Source: Terfezia claveryi
Lineage: Eukaryota; Ascomycota; Pezizomycetes; Pezizales; Pezizaceae
Direction: 5' to 3'
Assembly: GCA_015179025.1 (NCBI GenBank)
Contig: WHUX01000109.1
Coordinates: 62,001-126,000 of the forward strand
Length of the DNA: 64,000 nucleotides
The position numbers and the translations under genes are program-made. Position 1 is the first letter of the stretch; every line of letters starts with the position of its first letter. The notes under the pieces are model-generated. The model was not told where the DNA came from. It made no database searches and saw only the letters and a list, made by a program, of their open reading frames with translations. Positions 1-10,631 of this stretch are shown here, piece by piece.

Positions 1-3000
1 TAAGTAATGGCAATACCCCGCTGTTCCACAGTGTGATGGATGTTCTCCTAAACTTTTGTTCATGTCTCGATGCGCAGCAGCGTGTGCTGATTCCCCACTA
101 TATTCCCCACAACATCCCACGTGCGAATCACTTTGCGACTGGGTTACACTCACCACGTGCAAGCATGGATCTTCCCCTCCACATCCCTGCAGAATGTTAT
201 TTGAAACATGATACTGTTTGGAGTATATGTTAACCCAGTTGAATGTGGAGACTGTCTTTGGCATTACAGGAACATCGCTTGAACTAGGTACCCAACGGAA
301 CGTTTTAATAACCTCAGTGCGGTTATTCAGCAATGCGAAGCAAAATGTGGAAGGTGCACGCAATGTGCCAACCAGACTAGCACGCAAAGGCATTAATACC
401 CTGTTTATTTGGGTATGGGTTAACCAGCTGCAGCCAAGAGCGGATGCCCAGGGTTGTCTGCGGTCCCCTGCCGTCGGCTGATATGCGGGTAATGACCCCG
501 GTGATGTAATTGTTTCACGACAGCGATAATTACGCGAGGCAAAGGGCCTTATCCGGAATCCCTCGTAGTCTCGTGTCTAAATGAAGCTGACCCCACTAAG
601 ACTGAAACTTGCACAGAATGCTGGTAGGATTTTATTGGCACAGGAACCTTGTTCAGTAATCACCTTCAGCTGTAGACTTGTGCAATGCACGTCTACAGAC
701 AGTGATAAGACTATGCAAGCCCAATTTTCCAGTGAGGTACGTGTGATAAAATCTCGTACAAGATTCTAAACATATATCTCAACGAGAGGGGAAAATGTAA
801 GATTACGAGGTTATGTACCTGAGGAATCGTGAAGAGAATTGCGTGTGTATATTCAAAATAGCAGAGTTATCTTAGGTATCGCTATAGTCTTATTGCTACG
901 GTCCTAGTACTCTAAAGAAATTCCTCCTTCTACATTTCCAGCTCTTATATTCTTCTTTCCCTAATTGAGACCGGCCTCTTTGGGATCCCTGCTCTTACCC
1001 TTGTTTCTACCGCAGAATTCAAACTGTCCTATTCTAGCTAGTGATCATGGGCCGAGAGTAATTCCAACAGAAAACAACAATACAAGAACTTCGCTGATGT
1101 AGGATTAATCGTAAGAATTGTGGCTTTGAGCCTTGAATATCGTTGAAATAGAAACCACTAGAAATACTGGTCAGAGTATATATACCATCGTCCATATTTT
1201 TCACTCAGATAATGACAAAGGCGTAGTCTGGCGAAATGACTTGCGTTGTGGTTCCAGGAATCGGAATTGCGCCGTGGTTCGAATCCCATTCTATGCAGAG
1301 ACTGCATCTCGTTAATGTTTATTACTGTAGTCTAATTAGCCTGCATTCTTAGGCTTGGGAGGCTGGACTCGCTTCTTGTCCCGAAAGGGGAGGCTTCGGG
1401 ACCTTAGTAGGTCAGACTTTTTTGAAAGAAAGTCTGCATGGCACTCCATACACCTGAATTTATTAGGCAACGATGACTTCTTGGCGTACTACCGACGTGC
1501 GGGTACATCCCCATCCGACTCGGAGTCTACACTACCTACTCGGCGAGCTCATGAATATGGTAAAGAGCCAAGAATCCCCTGTCTGCACTGAGTACTCTGT
1601 ACCAAATCAGTCGGGAACGTAGCTAGCATATCTTCTGTATGGCAATGCATAATAGTAGTCTGGTTAAATAGCTATCATTGCATTGTACGCTCATTTACCA
1701 GAAACACGAGGTGGGAGGTTTTCGATCTTATCTGATTCTTTCACATATCGTAGATGAGAAAACAACTTTAGCATGGATCAGCAAGTCGGAATCTCTGTGC
1801 CAGGGCGCCAAAGGTACATGGAAGAATCAGATAAGATCTAACAATCTATATTACCATTAGCAGATTTTAATAACCATCGTCAGCGGATTATCACAAATGG
1901 TCAAATATACATTATCATCATTGAAAAGCTTTGAAAGCCAGTCGCTAGAGTAATATATGCGCTTCAACACCATGCTCATTCCACCGATCCAATTTTCTTC
2001 CACTTTTCCTTAATCCAAAGATCCGTATCGAATCATGTCACGTACCAAGCTTGGTGTTTACATTATCAGTTCACCCGGAAGAAGACTGGCATATCCTGAT
2101 ATCTCCCAGCGGCGACAAAGGTGCGTTGAAAGCATGTGCTTGACGTATCCTGCGGCTATACAGTACAAACTTCCTCCACTTCCTCTACTGTATCACTGGT
2201 GGCCTAGTCTGATGAAGTGAGATCGAGCAACCAGAAACCTTGGAAGTATAAAACACTGCAGTTTTTTATTTGCCTGAGACTACTGTTCACAGGTTCATAT
2301 CCTGATGTCTGGGAGTTGAGGTTTATTTGGGGGTAACCTAATCTGGATAGGGACTGTTCTAAAAATTATCAGCATTGAAGGCCTCCAACATAAAAATTTC
2401 TCAGTCCTACTGGAAGTAAATTAGCCTGAACAATTTCTAAAGTATAAAAGGTATGTGTGGCAAATCCCTGAGGCGGATCGGACCTGACCTGGAGATCTAC
2501 ATCTACCACTGAGCCTACAGAGACATTGATTTTCATTGACTCTTCCACGTTCTTCTGAGCTAAGAAGAATATTTCCACATCACAAAAGCCTTTTTCGTAT
2601 GAAAATTAAAGACGTACACTATGACCTACGGGTTCCAATCTCGCCTTCATATACCATCATACGATTTGCCTTGAACATTGTGCTGCAGATCAACTGAATT
2701 TCACAGCAAGCTAGAGTGTTGTTGCCGATCACGATGGGAGAGCCAAGCATGAGGTAAATAATCCTCCTCTCAGAAATCTCCCATGATATACACTTCAGTA
2801 AAACACCTCGAATGCTTTGCATATAGGCGTATTTATGGGGCTCCAGTATGGCTTAAGACACTAGCAGAAAATAATCCAATCTTTCTGAAGTGGCCACAAT
2901 ATCTCAAAACCAAGACAATATATATATCTTCTCTATATTTCGAATATTAATTCTTATGGTCCTGCAAGTCCATTTGCATTCAAAAAACAACCTTTACCTG

Positions 3001-3502
3001 CACTACATACTTACCTGACCGTGATAATTCCACAAAATTCGAACCATCTGAGTAATCTCTTCTCTAAATTTGTCAAGCGACGACAACCAGGAGGTCTCTT
3101 GCGCCCAGACAATCGTCACCCGCTGTGGGCTCTGTGCGAAATAGTTAATAGACCCTAAAGAGTGGAGAGAAGAGGATGGTCAAGTCTGAGGGGAAGCTAT
3201 AAAAACTCGTATTTGTGGGGAGTCGTGTTCAATTTTTGTGGAATTAAACCTTAGTAATGCGGTAAAATCGCGGGCAGGCGGGTTTCTCTTGGTCGGTGGC
3301 CGGTACCATATAAAACCTACTAAGGGACTTGAAGGTCTCATGCCGAAAGAAACCCACAGCTTCTTATTGCAGTCACTATGGCGAATTGATCCTGACTCGT
3401 GGAGAGAATCGTTTGGATGTCATGCCCATGCTCAGGTCATACGTTATCCTTGTTGGGAATTTGCTTTTTTGTGGAATTACACTAAGAGGACTCCTTGCAT
3501 GT
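1..3502. other. Gene-free stretch
   Basis: Only short, unrelated open frames occur here and I recognise no protein family, RNA gene or complete transposon. It contains one copy of the dispersed motif TGTGCCAACCAGACTA (about 364-379), a weak tRNA-like stretch near 1230-1306, and one short inverted repeat (1722-1840) listed separately. Confidence 0.6.
1722..1840. repeat. Short inverted repeat (MITE-like remnant)
   Basis: The arm GATCTTATCTGATTCTT (from 1724) recurs inverted as AAGAATCAGATAAGATC near 1822-1838, about 80 bases apart. The core AATCAGATAAGA is also part of the terminal repeat of the element at 3503-4451, so this is probably a small relative or an end fragment of that family. No target duplication seen. 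Confidence 0.45.
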
Positions 3503-4451
3503 CCTGAGGTGACAGGTGCAGGAAAGAATCAGATAAGACAGGTTGCGAGTTACGGTAAGTAAAACCAGACTAGGTAAGTACCTAACTAGTTTCAGATAAA
3601 CTTTCAGTATGAGTCATGCGTGGGGGCGCTTTGCGCTTGTGATGCAGAAAGGAAGCCCGTTGTCCAAATCTCGTCAAGATAACCAATTACCTCCCGTTGC
3701 TATTCATTCCCAATATAAAGTGCCATGTACGGTACCTCTCTTTCTCTCACCACACCTAACCGTATGACCTACCTTCCTAATGCTGCAACAAGTATGCGGT
3801 ATATAGCTTGGTTATAGGATCCTCAATTCAGCTCACTGATTAATATTTTATCTTGGTGTGGGACCGATGCGACATTCCTGGGTCTTGGATGTAGGTATTA
3901 GCTGGACCTAACATAACCCAGAATAGGCCCTTGGTCTCAGTAAAAATAGAGCGTTGTCTTCGGGACTTTTCTATTGCGATCCAGCTTTGTCAATCTTGAA
4001 ATACTTAGTTAAGGGTTATGAGGTAGTGCGATTAGCTCTGGGACATTTGAGTTATTAATAGAATATGCAACGCAAATAGGTGGAAAAAGATAAAACGGGT
4101 GATAATTCCAACTAGGTGACGAGATATGTACATTTGTAACATTACAACAAAGGATATATCGGGAAAACTGGCGAATAAGACTCCTTGTCTGTATCTTTGC
4201 TCTTTGCTTTTTGTGGTAGGGGCGTTACTAGCTGTGGGCAGATTAGCGTTCTTGACGATTCGGATACGACAAGGAGTCTTATTCACCAGTTTTCCCGGTA
4301 CCAAGCCTGTTCATCACGACCTCTTCGTACTTTTTCCGGGGGGATTTTGGATCAGGGGAAATTTATCTGATTCTTTCCTAGACCACTAAGCGCTCAGGCC
4401 CCGCCCACTGTACTTGTTTTATCTGATTTGTTCCTGCACTGTCGCCTCAGG
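3503..4451. mobile_element. Non-autonomous DNA element with ~38-bp terminal inverted repeats
   Basis: The left end starts CCTGAGGTGACAGGTGCAGG and continues with AAAGAATCAGATAAGACA. The right end (about 4414-4451) is its inverted copy with a few substitutions: CCTGAGGCGACAGTGCAGGA on the minus strand. The 949-bp interior has no credible transposase and carries a second element (4159-4298). No clear target duplication, so the superfamily is not assigned. Confidence 0.55.
4159..4298. mobile_element. 140-bp MITE flanked by TA, nested in the element at 3503-4451
   Basis: The left arm CGGGAAAACTGGCGAATAAG followed by ACTCCTTGTC is matched by an inverted arm ending at 4298 with one mismatch in about 30 bases. 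Both ends abut TA (4157-4158 and 4299-4300), as expected for a Tc1/mariner-type element. It is too short to code. It sits inside a larger inverted-repeat element, so it is the younger insertion. Confidence 0.6.
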
Positions 4452-4834
4452 AGTTGCCGATGTATGATCAATCACATTACGAGTCACAAAAAAAGAAAAT
4501 TAATTTCCAGGAATGACGACACACACTTCTTTCCAGATCGATCCAATCATCTCACGCTTCTTCGTTCAGGAATGGTTTCAATCAGACAATGTTGTGTGTG
4601 TAAAAGGTAAGTGTCGCTTGTTCCCGGAACAGGGCGTGTGCTACCCAGGACTCCGCCTGCGTTACAATATGCGATTGAACCAGGGTACAGCTTGACAATT
4701 TGGGGACTGGGTCTAGAGGACTACAAATTCGTGAGGCCCTTTTATAAAAGCACCCTTGAGAAGAAAGTCTTGAGAGCCATGGCAGTTGGCGGAATTGCAG
4801 GGCTTTCCGGAATGGCGTACCGGTATATATGCAC

Positions 4835-5648
4835 ACTTCAACAACAGTTCTACAATACCACAGCAACACTCCCATACCGCATATAATAAATACCAAATAG
4901 AGGTATACATATCCAATATTGGAATTATTTTATAGCGGGATACTTAATTAAGCAAAGTATAAAGGTTAGAGCACAATTAAACATCATGAAGGGAATTAAG
5001 CGCAAGTGAGATAGAGCACGGCGATATAGAGGTAGCAAAAGGACTCGAGTAATAACCCAACACTGTTGAACTTTACCAGACCCAATGGTGCGAGATCACA
5101 ATACGGCCGGCTTACAAAACCCCTTAACTATACCAGAATTAGGGCAGTTATATGTCATTCGATGATTAAAAGACAACATTGAGTTGGTCAACATGTGAAA
5201 AATTCCCAATTGACAGTGACAGCTAAGGGGATACCGCTCGAGTCACATTTAAGGAGAAAGAAAATACATGTGACTTCGAGCAGATAAACAGTTCGATGAC
5301 AGCATCAGAATCAGTGTATTAAATCTTCAACATACATGTATTGCACCTCTAAACTCGTTCAACTGCTTGCTACCTACCAGCATTAGCTCCGGTGGCATAC
5401 CGGTATTCCACAATACCTACTTATGCACATGCCGATAACTAAATTCTATTTGTCTCTTTATTTGATGTTAAATCACTTACGCTTTATCCCCTTCATGTTA
5501 TTTAATTACTTGCGCTCTATTACTTTGTTCTTTGTTGAATTAAGTAACTTGCTACAAAGTAACTCTAATACTGGATATACTTCTATTTGGTATTTACTAC
5601 GTATGGTATTGGAGTGTCGCTGTGGTATTGTGGAACCCTTGAGGTATT
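4835..5648. mobile_element. Long-armed fold-back element (~815 bp)
   Basis: Two arms of about 175 bp (roughly 4835-5010 and 5475-5648) are inverted copies of one another. Landmarks are TACAATACCACAGC and ATAAATACCAAATAGA in the left arm and their reverse complements in the right arm. The centre is AT-rich and non-coding. Arm ends are approximate because identity fades outward; no target duplication recognised. Confidence 0.6.
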
Positions 5649-5944
5649 ATAGAAATTGAAAACCTTTGACCAAGATTTCAATTCCATAACGGCCCAGAAT
5701 ATATATATATACGTAGCCACCTGCCACCACCGCATTGCATCCGTGAGACAAACCCTTAATTTTGAACCATCGTCAGCATTTTGAGGCTCCTTCCAGAGCG
5801 CTATCGTTAGTGCAAATCTCTATATCCTTATCGGAGATCCTATATATAATTGAGTAAATTAAAGTAATGTAGCAGCACCCTAGCGGTTAAAGCTTGAGTG
5901 CTAAGTAAAGAGGTCTTTCGATACAAAGGTACCAGATATAAGCT

Positions 5945-6240
5945 TATCTTAGTTACAATCATACCGTTGCCTTATTTCACTTTAGTCACCATACATCTTG
6001 TATCAAGAGAAGCACTAAAGCACAAATATATGCTTATCGGTAGCTCTGGCTGACAATACTACTATACTTAAGCAGTCTGGTTGGCACAACTAAAGTGGCC
6101 TCCCCGATCAGAAATATGCCTTCTTCTAAATCTGCGGTTGTTCTGACGTACGAGCGCCAGAACGTCAGCATGCTTAGCGCGGGATTACTGCACTTATTTT
6201 CTCTTCATATAAGAATATATTGGTTACAAGCATATTTTCT
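5945..6240 (+). mobile_element. Decayed copy of the TA-flanked element family at 10779-11551
   Basis: It shares blocks in the same order with the 773-bp element: TTTAGTCACCATACAT (about 5981), CAGCATGCTTAGCGCGGGAT (about 6168) and ATATAAGAATATATTGGTTA followed by CAAGCAT (about 6207). Terminal repeats are not preserved, so the boundaries are estimates. Confidence 0.45.
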
Positions 6241-7362
6241 CCGGTCCGGACACATGATGTATCGAGAGTTCTTCGAGACAAAAATACATTTGTAAGCCGG
6301 ATCGTTGCTGAGTCTGGGGCACTACCGTACAGCACCTTGTTTGAGACACTCGTGACTTGGACATGCAGTGAATTTCCATTGGGATGCAGTACGTAGTATG
6401 CGTTGCGCGCAGGTCAAATAGTGATAATAGTAACAGGTGAATATAGAACTTATTGTATTGCTTGTCTTCATCTAATACCACTGGCTAACCCAGGGGTTTA
6501 TATACATGAGTTCTCATTAACCAATCCGTTGCACCTGAAAGGGTTCCACATGTGTTGACATATGAATTGCATATGTATTCAAACATGTGGTGGGTTTATA
6601 CTTCTCTTTAGAGTTGGCCGAGTATTTCCGACAGCATGTAATCAACTTCACCTCGACTCCTAGGGCAACTTACTGCATTGTACCGAGGCCTCACCAATCT
6701 AGCAGCTATATAGAGATCCAGCGAAGATAATACCAATATATGCATGCGTCTACCTTACTGATCAGAATATTTCAAGATTCCAACGTTCCCCACAACTAGT
6801 GATTCCCCGTATCACACAGCACCCAATGGGACGAGGGAAAGAGGTTTTGGTTTAGAAAAGGGCGGATTACTGAGATTCACAAGGTCCGCACTCCACTGCG
6901 AGAGATCAAAAATTTAGTGGGGTCACCTAAGTCCAGTCGCATATATTATCAAGTGGTGAAGGCCTCTGGCGAGAACAAATCCCTTTCCAGTTCTCCCCCT
7001 AAGCCCAGTGTACTAAATGACTGTTGAGTTACCCGAATTGAATGGAAATACTTATGCATATCTTCGAGCTACAATATTGGCCCATGGATTAGTCGGAGCA
7101 CCTTTTACTGCCGGCTTGTGCAAATTGGGAACCGAAAATATAGCAGTATATAGTCTGGTTGGCACTATGCTGATGTGGGATACGCGAGGACTCCGGGCCT
7201 GCGTAAGCCGTCTATAGGATACTTGAACCAAAGACATGCATATGGATCTAACGGACCTCCATTGCTACGGGGAGAGACAGACAGTGTACTTGCCCCTCGC
7301 AGAACAGAACGTGTCACTAGGCAAAAATAAACTGCCAGCTTGCTCCACCGTGCTGCAGTTTC
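6241..7362. other. No recognisable gene
   Basis: Short frames only. One minus-strand copy of the dispersed motif lies at about 7154-7169 (AGTCTGGTTGGCA). Nothing else identified up to the tRNA terminator. Confidence 0.5.
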
Positions 7363-7370
7363 AAAAAAAA
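7363..7370 (-). terminator. RNA polymerase III terminator of tRNA-His
   Basis: Eight consecutive A on the plus strand give T8 on the transcribed strand, starting six bases past the tRNA 3' end. This is the standard Pol III stop signal and supports the tRNA as a transcribed unit. Confidence 0.8.
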
Positions 7371-7376
7371 TACATT

Positions 7377-7476
7377 TGGCTGTGCACGGAATCGAACCGC
7401 GATTGTATCGGGACCATTGCTGTTCCCCAGATAATGAATTCCACAACGATACGTGCTACCATTACACCACACAACC
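7377..7476 (-). tRNA. tRNA-His (anticodon GTG) with a 29-nt intron
   Basis: Read on the minus strand, the acceptor arms GGTTGTG and CACAGCC pair over seven bases (one G-U) with discriminator A. The D arm is GTGT-AATGGTA-GCAC. The anticodon stem TATCG/CGATA closes the loop TTGTGGC with anticodon GTG. The T arm is CGCGG-TTCGATT-CCGTG. A 29-nt insertion starting AATTCATTATC lies between positions 37 and 38, the canonical site of nuclear tRNA introns. The mature length is 71 nt without CCA, and a T8 terminator follows. A plus-strand open frame over this locus is a shadow. Confidence 0.93.
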
Positions 7477-7479
7477 ATG

Positions 7480-8424
7480 ATGTTATTGAAGATGCTCTTC
7501 AGTTATCTATCAGGTGCGAAGCTGTTTTCCGATCAGAATTTTTGTGTTTTGCCAACCTCCGAATGCATGGTCCTGATCACAAAACCAAACCTGGTACATA
7601 GACTTTATATGTCCTAGGTACTATTTGTACTTATTGCTAAAGAAGTTGTACGCATAGGGGACTATGGCTAAAAGAGTATTTCTCACCCAACCAATCACAT
7701 GGGTTCAATTATTGCATGGTGAGTAGAAGCTCAGGTTTAGTATCATGTAATACACACCTCATGCTCAGGAAGTGGTCCATCCTCCGTGTCATCTATACCG
7801 GATTATTCTTTCGCGCGAGGGTACATATGCCAGATTTGGGACATTATGAGCTTTGGGATTCTGAGCATTCCAAACAACAACAAATGTTGTTTTTGGTCAC
7901 TCGTTACTCATATTTCAAGCCATTTATAATGAGTGACACCGCCGGTGGATTGTCCAACGCTTCATTATTTATATTAGTATAGTAAAATCAAATTCACAAA
8001 GTGGAAGTGAAACGAAATAAGTACTATTATATCCTCATTGTGTCCATGTTGGGAATCACACGAACAGCCTTAACGCTTGTCAGAAGGCGTAAGATCATGG
8101 TAAGGCGGGCAAAACCTGCAAACGATAACCCGACAATGTGAAGTATAGTCAATTCAGTCTGCTTGATATTTGTTAGCGAACTCCATAAATAGTCCCCTCC
8201 AGTGAGCTCGATATAATATAATCGTCGACTTTGCAAGTTCTGAATTCCTGCAAAGGGACAATTTTCCTGTGTGCTTCCATTTTCTCTTGAGGAGTTGTAG
8301 TATGCAGGCCATTGGTAATCTTAGTTTCATTACTCGCTCAAGGTATCCAACCGGATTCAACTCATATATACCTAATCAGTTATGGTACCATCGGTAATGC
8401 TAATTATAACAAGGCAGTCATTTT
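7480..8424. other. No recognisable gene
   Basis: Short frames on both strands with no domain or motif that I recognise. The segment separates the tRNA from the first LINE-A tail. Confidence 0.5.
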
Positions 8425-9340
8425 CAAAAAAAAAATTTATTACTCATGCGGTGACCATTTTGAGCCACCCGGAAACCTGGGTGGATTCAAGAACAGGGCA
8501 AGCTAATCTGCCAGGTCCGCGCTAGATACAAAAACAATAACAATAGACATCAGGTGTGGTCGGGTCCCAGGCTGTCCTTAACCGACTTTTGCCAGTTGGC
8601 CTGGAAAGGACCTGACTGGAGCCCAACCCGGGAAGATGAATAAAGGACTCGCAGAAAGTAAAAGAAGAGCTGAGGGAACTCGTGAGAAAAAGGGGTGGTA
8701 CTAATGAAGCTAAAAGCGAACTCATGAAATAAGGTCCAAAACTCCCCGCGGAGATTGGACTAGGAACTAAGGTAACTCGTAAACAGTAATAGGTGGGACC
8801 AAGGGAACCCGTAAGATATTGATAGAAATAAAACTGCGTGTGAAAGTTAGGTAAACTCATTATAAAGGTATCCAAAAAGAACGCCTCTGTTGCCTCCAAG
8901 ATCTCTCCTCCCCTTCCTTCCTCCAATCCGGCTTGTCCAGGTCTTCCCATGTGATCGTGTTACTCAAGATGAGTGCTCTTTCAAGTCCGAGCCATGGGCA
9001 TTCGAACTTAATGTGCCACGAATCCTCCAACGGGTGTCCGCAACTGCATGCCTTGGAGTCTGATTTGCCGATATAGTGCAACCAGCTCTTCTAAGGCCCC
9101 CAACAGGTCCGTATCCATGTGTAGGCAGAGAGTCCCTTCACACCTTCGCACCTGGAAACCCACATTGGAACTGGCTCCTTCTGGATGGCTTTGGGGACTC
9201 CTCGTAAGCAATTCCAATTAGGCAAGAGTGTTGAGGATGGAGCAGGGTCAGGGGCCTTTATGTTGATATCAACATTCTCTCCTACTACATGATCCTAGAA
9301 TAATGTAGACAATCTCTTTATCGGAAGTAAGTTTTCGCTG
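8425..9340 (-). mobile_element. LINE-A copy 1, 5'-truncated (Tad1-like non-LTR retrotransposon)
   Basis: The minus strand encodes the C-terminal end of a LINE polyprotein. The block HYIGKSDSKACSCGHPLEDS with H and C further on (about 9081-8990) is the zinc knuckle after RNase H, and WEDLDKPDWRKEGEE follows. Upstream, LSAYTW-like sequence continues in other frames, so the coding region is broken by frameshifts. The 3' UTR (8520-8430) has the family signature CTGGCAGATTAGCTTGCC, then CCACCCAGGTTTCCGGGTGG. The tail is T-rich rather than A-rich on the coding strand. The 5' boundary is a guess. Confidence 0.75.
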
Positions 9341-9503
9341 GGAAGGAGGTCTTGGTCTTTGAGGTTGGTTATTTCATCGTAAGGCTTGAATACCTCCCAG
9401 AGTTTGAGAGTGTCAGCGGGAATGTAGTTGAACGTGGGCTTCTTCTACTCCTTGATGAGTTCTCTCAAAGCCGAGACATTATCCGTAGACTCAATTTTGA
9501 CCT

Positions 9504-10564
9504 TTTTTTATTTTTATTTTTAGGGCTGATTGTAAAGAGTTTTACAAAATCCCTGTACTGAGCTTTTTACAAAAAACTCATCACTCATATGCGGTCCCGT
9601 TAAGGGGACAATGATGAGCCACCGGGAAACCCGGGTGGATTCAGGGACAAGGCAATTTAATCTACCAGGTCCGGCGCCTCGATCCGAACCATGACCTCAA
9701 ATTGCAAAGCCTCGCTCGGTGAGCCGTCCTTATAGCAAACTGAAGAAAGCTTCTACTGCATCCTATTCGTCCCCCCCCTCCCCTTAAATCCATATGGGGC
9801 TACCGAGGTCATCCCAATCTTTATTGCTACCAAGGGCGGCTCTTTGCTCATTGAAATTTGGATAGTCCAAGGTGATGTATCGACAACCTTGAGTGTGATG
9901 GCCGCGCTGGCATGCCCTTGTATCAGATTTCCCGATCTTATGGGCGCTTCTGTGGACCTGTGTCAGTTCGTAACCATGTGTAGGCTGAGAGGGCATGTCG
10001 GTTCCATTCCGCTCTCCGGACATGAAACCCTTGGATGTGCGTGTCTCGCATTTGACTGCCTTTACCTAAGGCTTGCCTGATCCCTCCTTCTGTTACCATT
10101 GGAGGAGTCAGGGAAATTTGTCCCAGGGCGGAGGCGAAGGCTGCTAGTTTATCAACTTCTTCATTCCCTATGATACCGATGTGAGAGCAGACCCATGAAA
10201 TAGAGGTATCGAGTTCCTTGAGGTGTCGCTCCGCGAGTAGTTCCGCCATCTCGATTTCGACCCCGCTCTTTGCCGGATATACTTTTGGAGATGTTGATAG
10301 CACTGGAGATGGCTGCAATGGAATCGGGTCGAATGGCTAGCATGCTTGTGTCTCTATGCGATTGGAAGCTTAGTACAATAGCTTGTCGTTCTGAGTCGGA
10401 GATCATGGATTTCTCTCCTAAGTACGCATAGCCTTTAGAAGGTGGGTTGCCGCTCCTATCTTCGAAGATGAAAGCAGATGTGGTGTGCCCTGCCCTCCCG
10501 GTATAGCTGCACTGTAGCATAAGTACTGGCCATGCTTCATCCAGCATACCACCTATCACCTGCC
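9504..10564 (-). mobile_element. LINE-A copy 2, 3' part (interrupted by LINE-B)
   Basis: The minus strand carries, in broken frames, the RNase H end of a Tad1-like LINE: HIGIIGNEEVDKLAAF (about 10180) matches the RNase H motif with the catalytic Asp, RAEWNRHALSAYTWLRTD follows, then IGKSDTRACQRGHH for the knuckle. The 3' UTR signature is at 9600-9690 and an A-rich tail ends near 9504. At 10564 the element stops abruptly where LINE-B has inserted; it continues at 12851. Confidence 0.75.
10550..10564. repeat. Target-site duplication, left (LINE-B)
   Basis: CACCTATCACCTGCC occurs here and again, identically, at 12851-12865 directly after the A-rich tail of LINE-B. A 15-bp exact repeat flanking a tail-bearing element marks target-primed insertion of LINE-B into LINE-A. 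Confidence 0.88.
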
Positions 10565-10631
10565 CCTCAGTAGTGGGGGATCTATGGTGCGGTAATGGTA
10601 GACTGGAGAGGAACATTGAGGACGGTAGCGC

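Noticed and set aside
1225..1310. tRNA-His-like stretch (GCGTTGTGG, GTGGTTCGAATCC)
   Set aside because: The acceptor arms pair only partly and the T stem does not close, so at best it is a pseudo-tRNA.
4582..4896. Overlapping 91- and 104-codon frames on opposite strands
   Set aside because: They overlap the arm of a fold-back element and neither has recognisable features.
7236..7601. 121-codon plus-strand frame
   Set aside because: It runs through the tRNA-His gene on the other strand and has no protein features.
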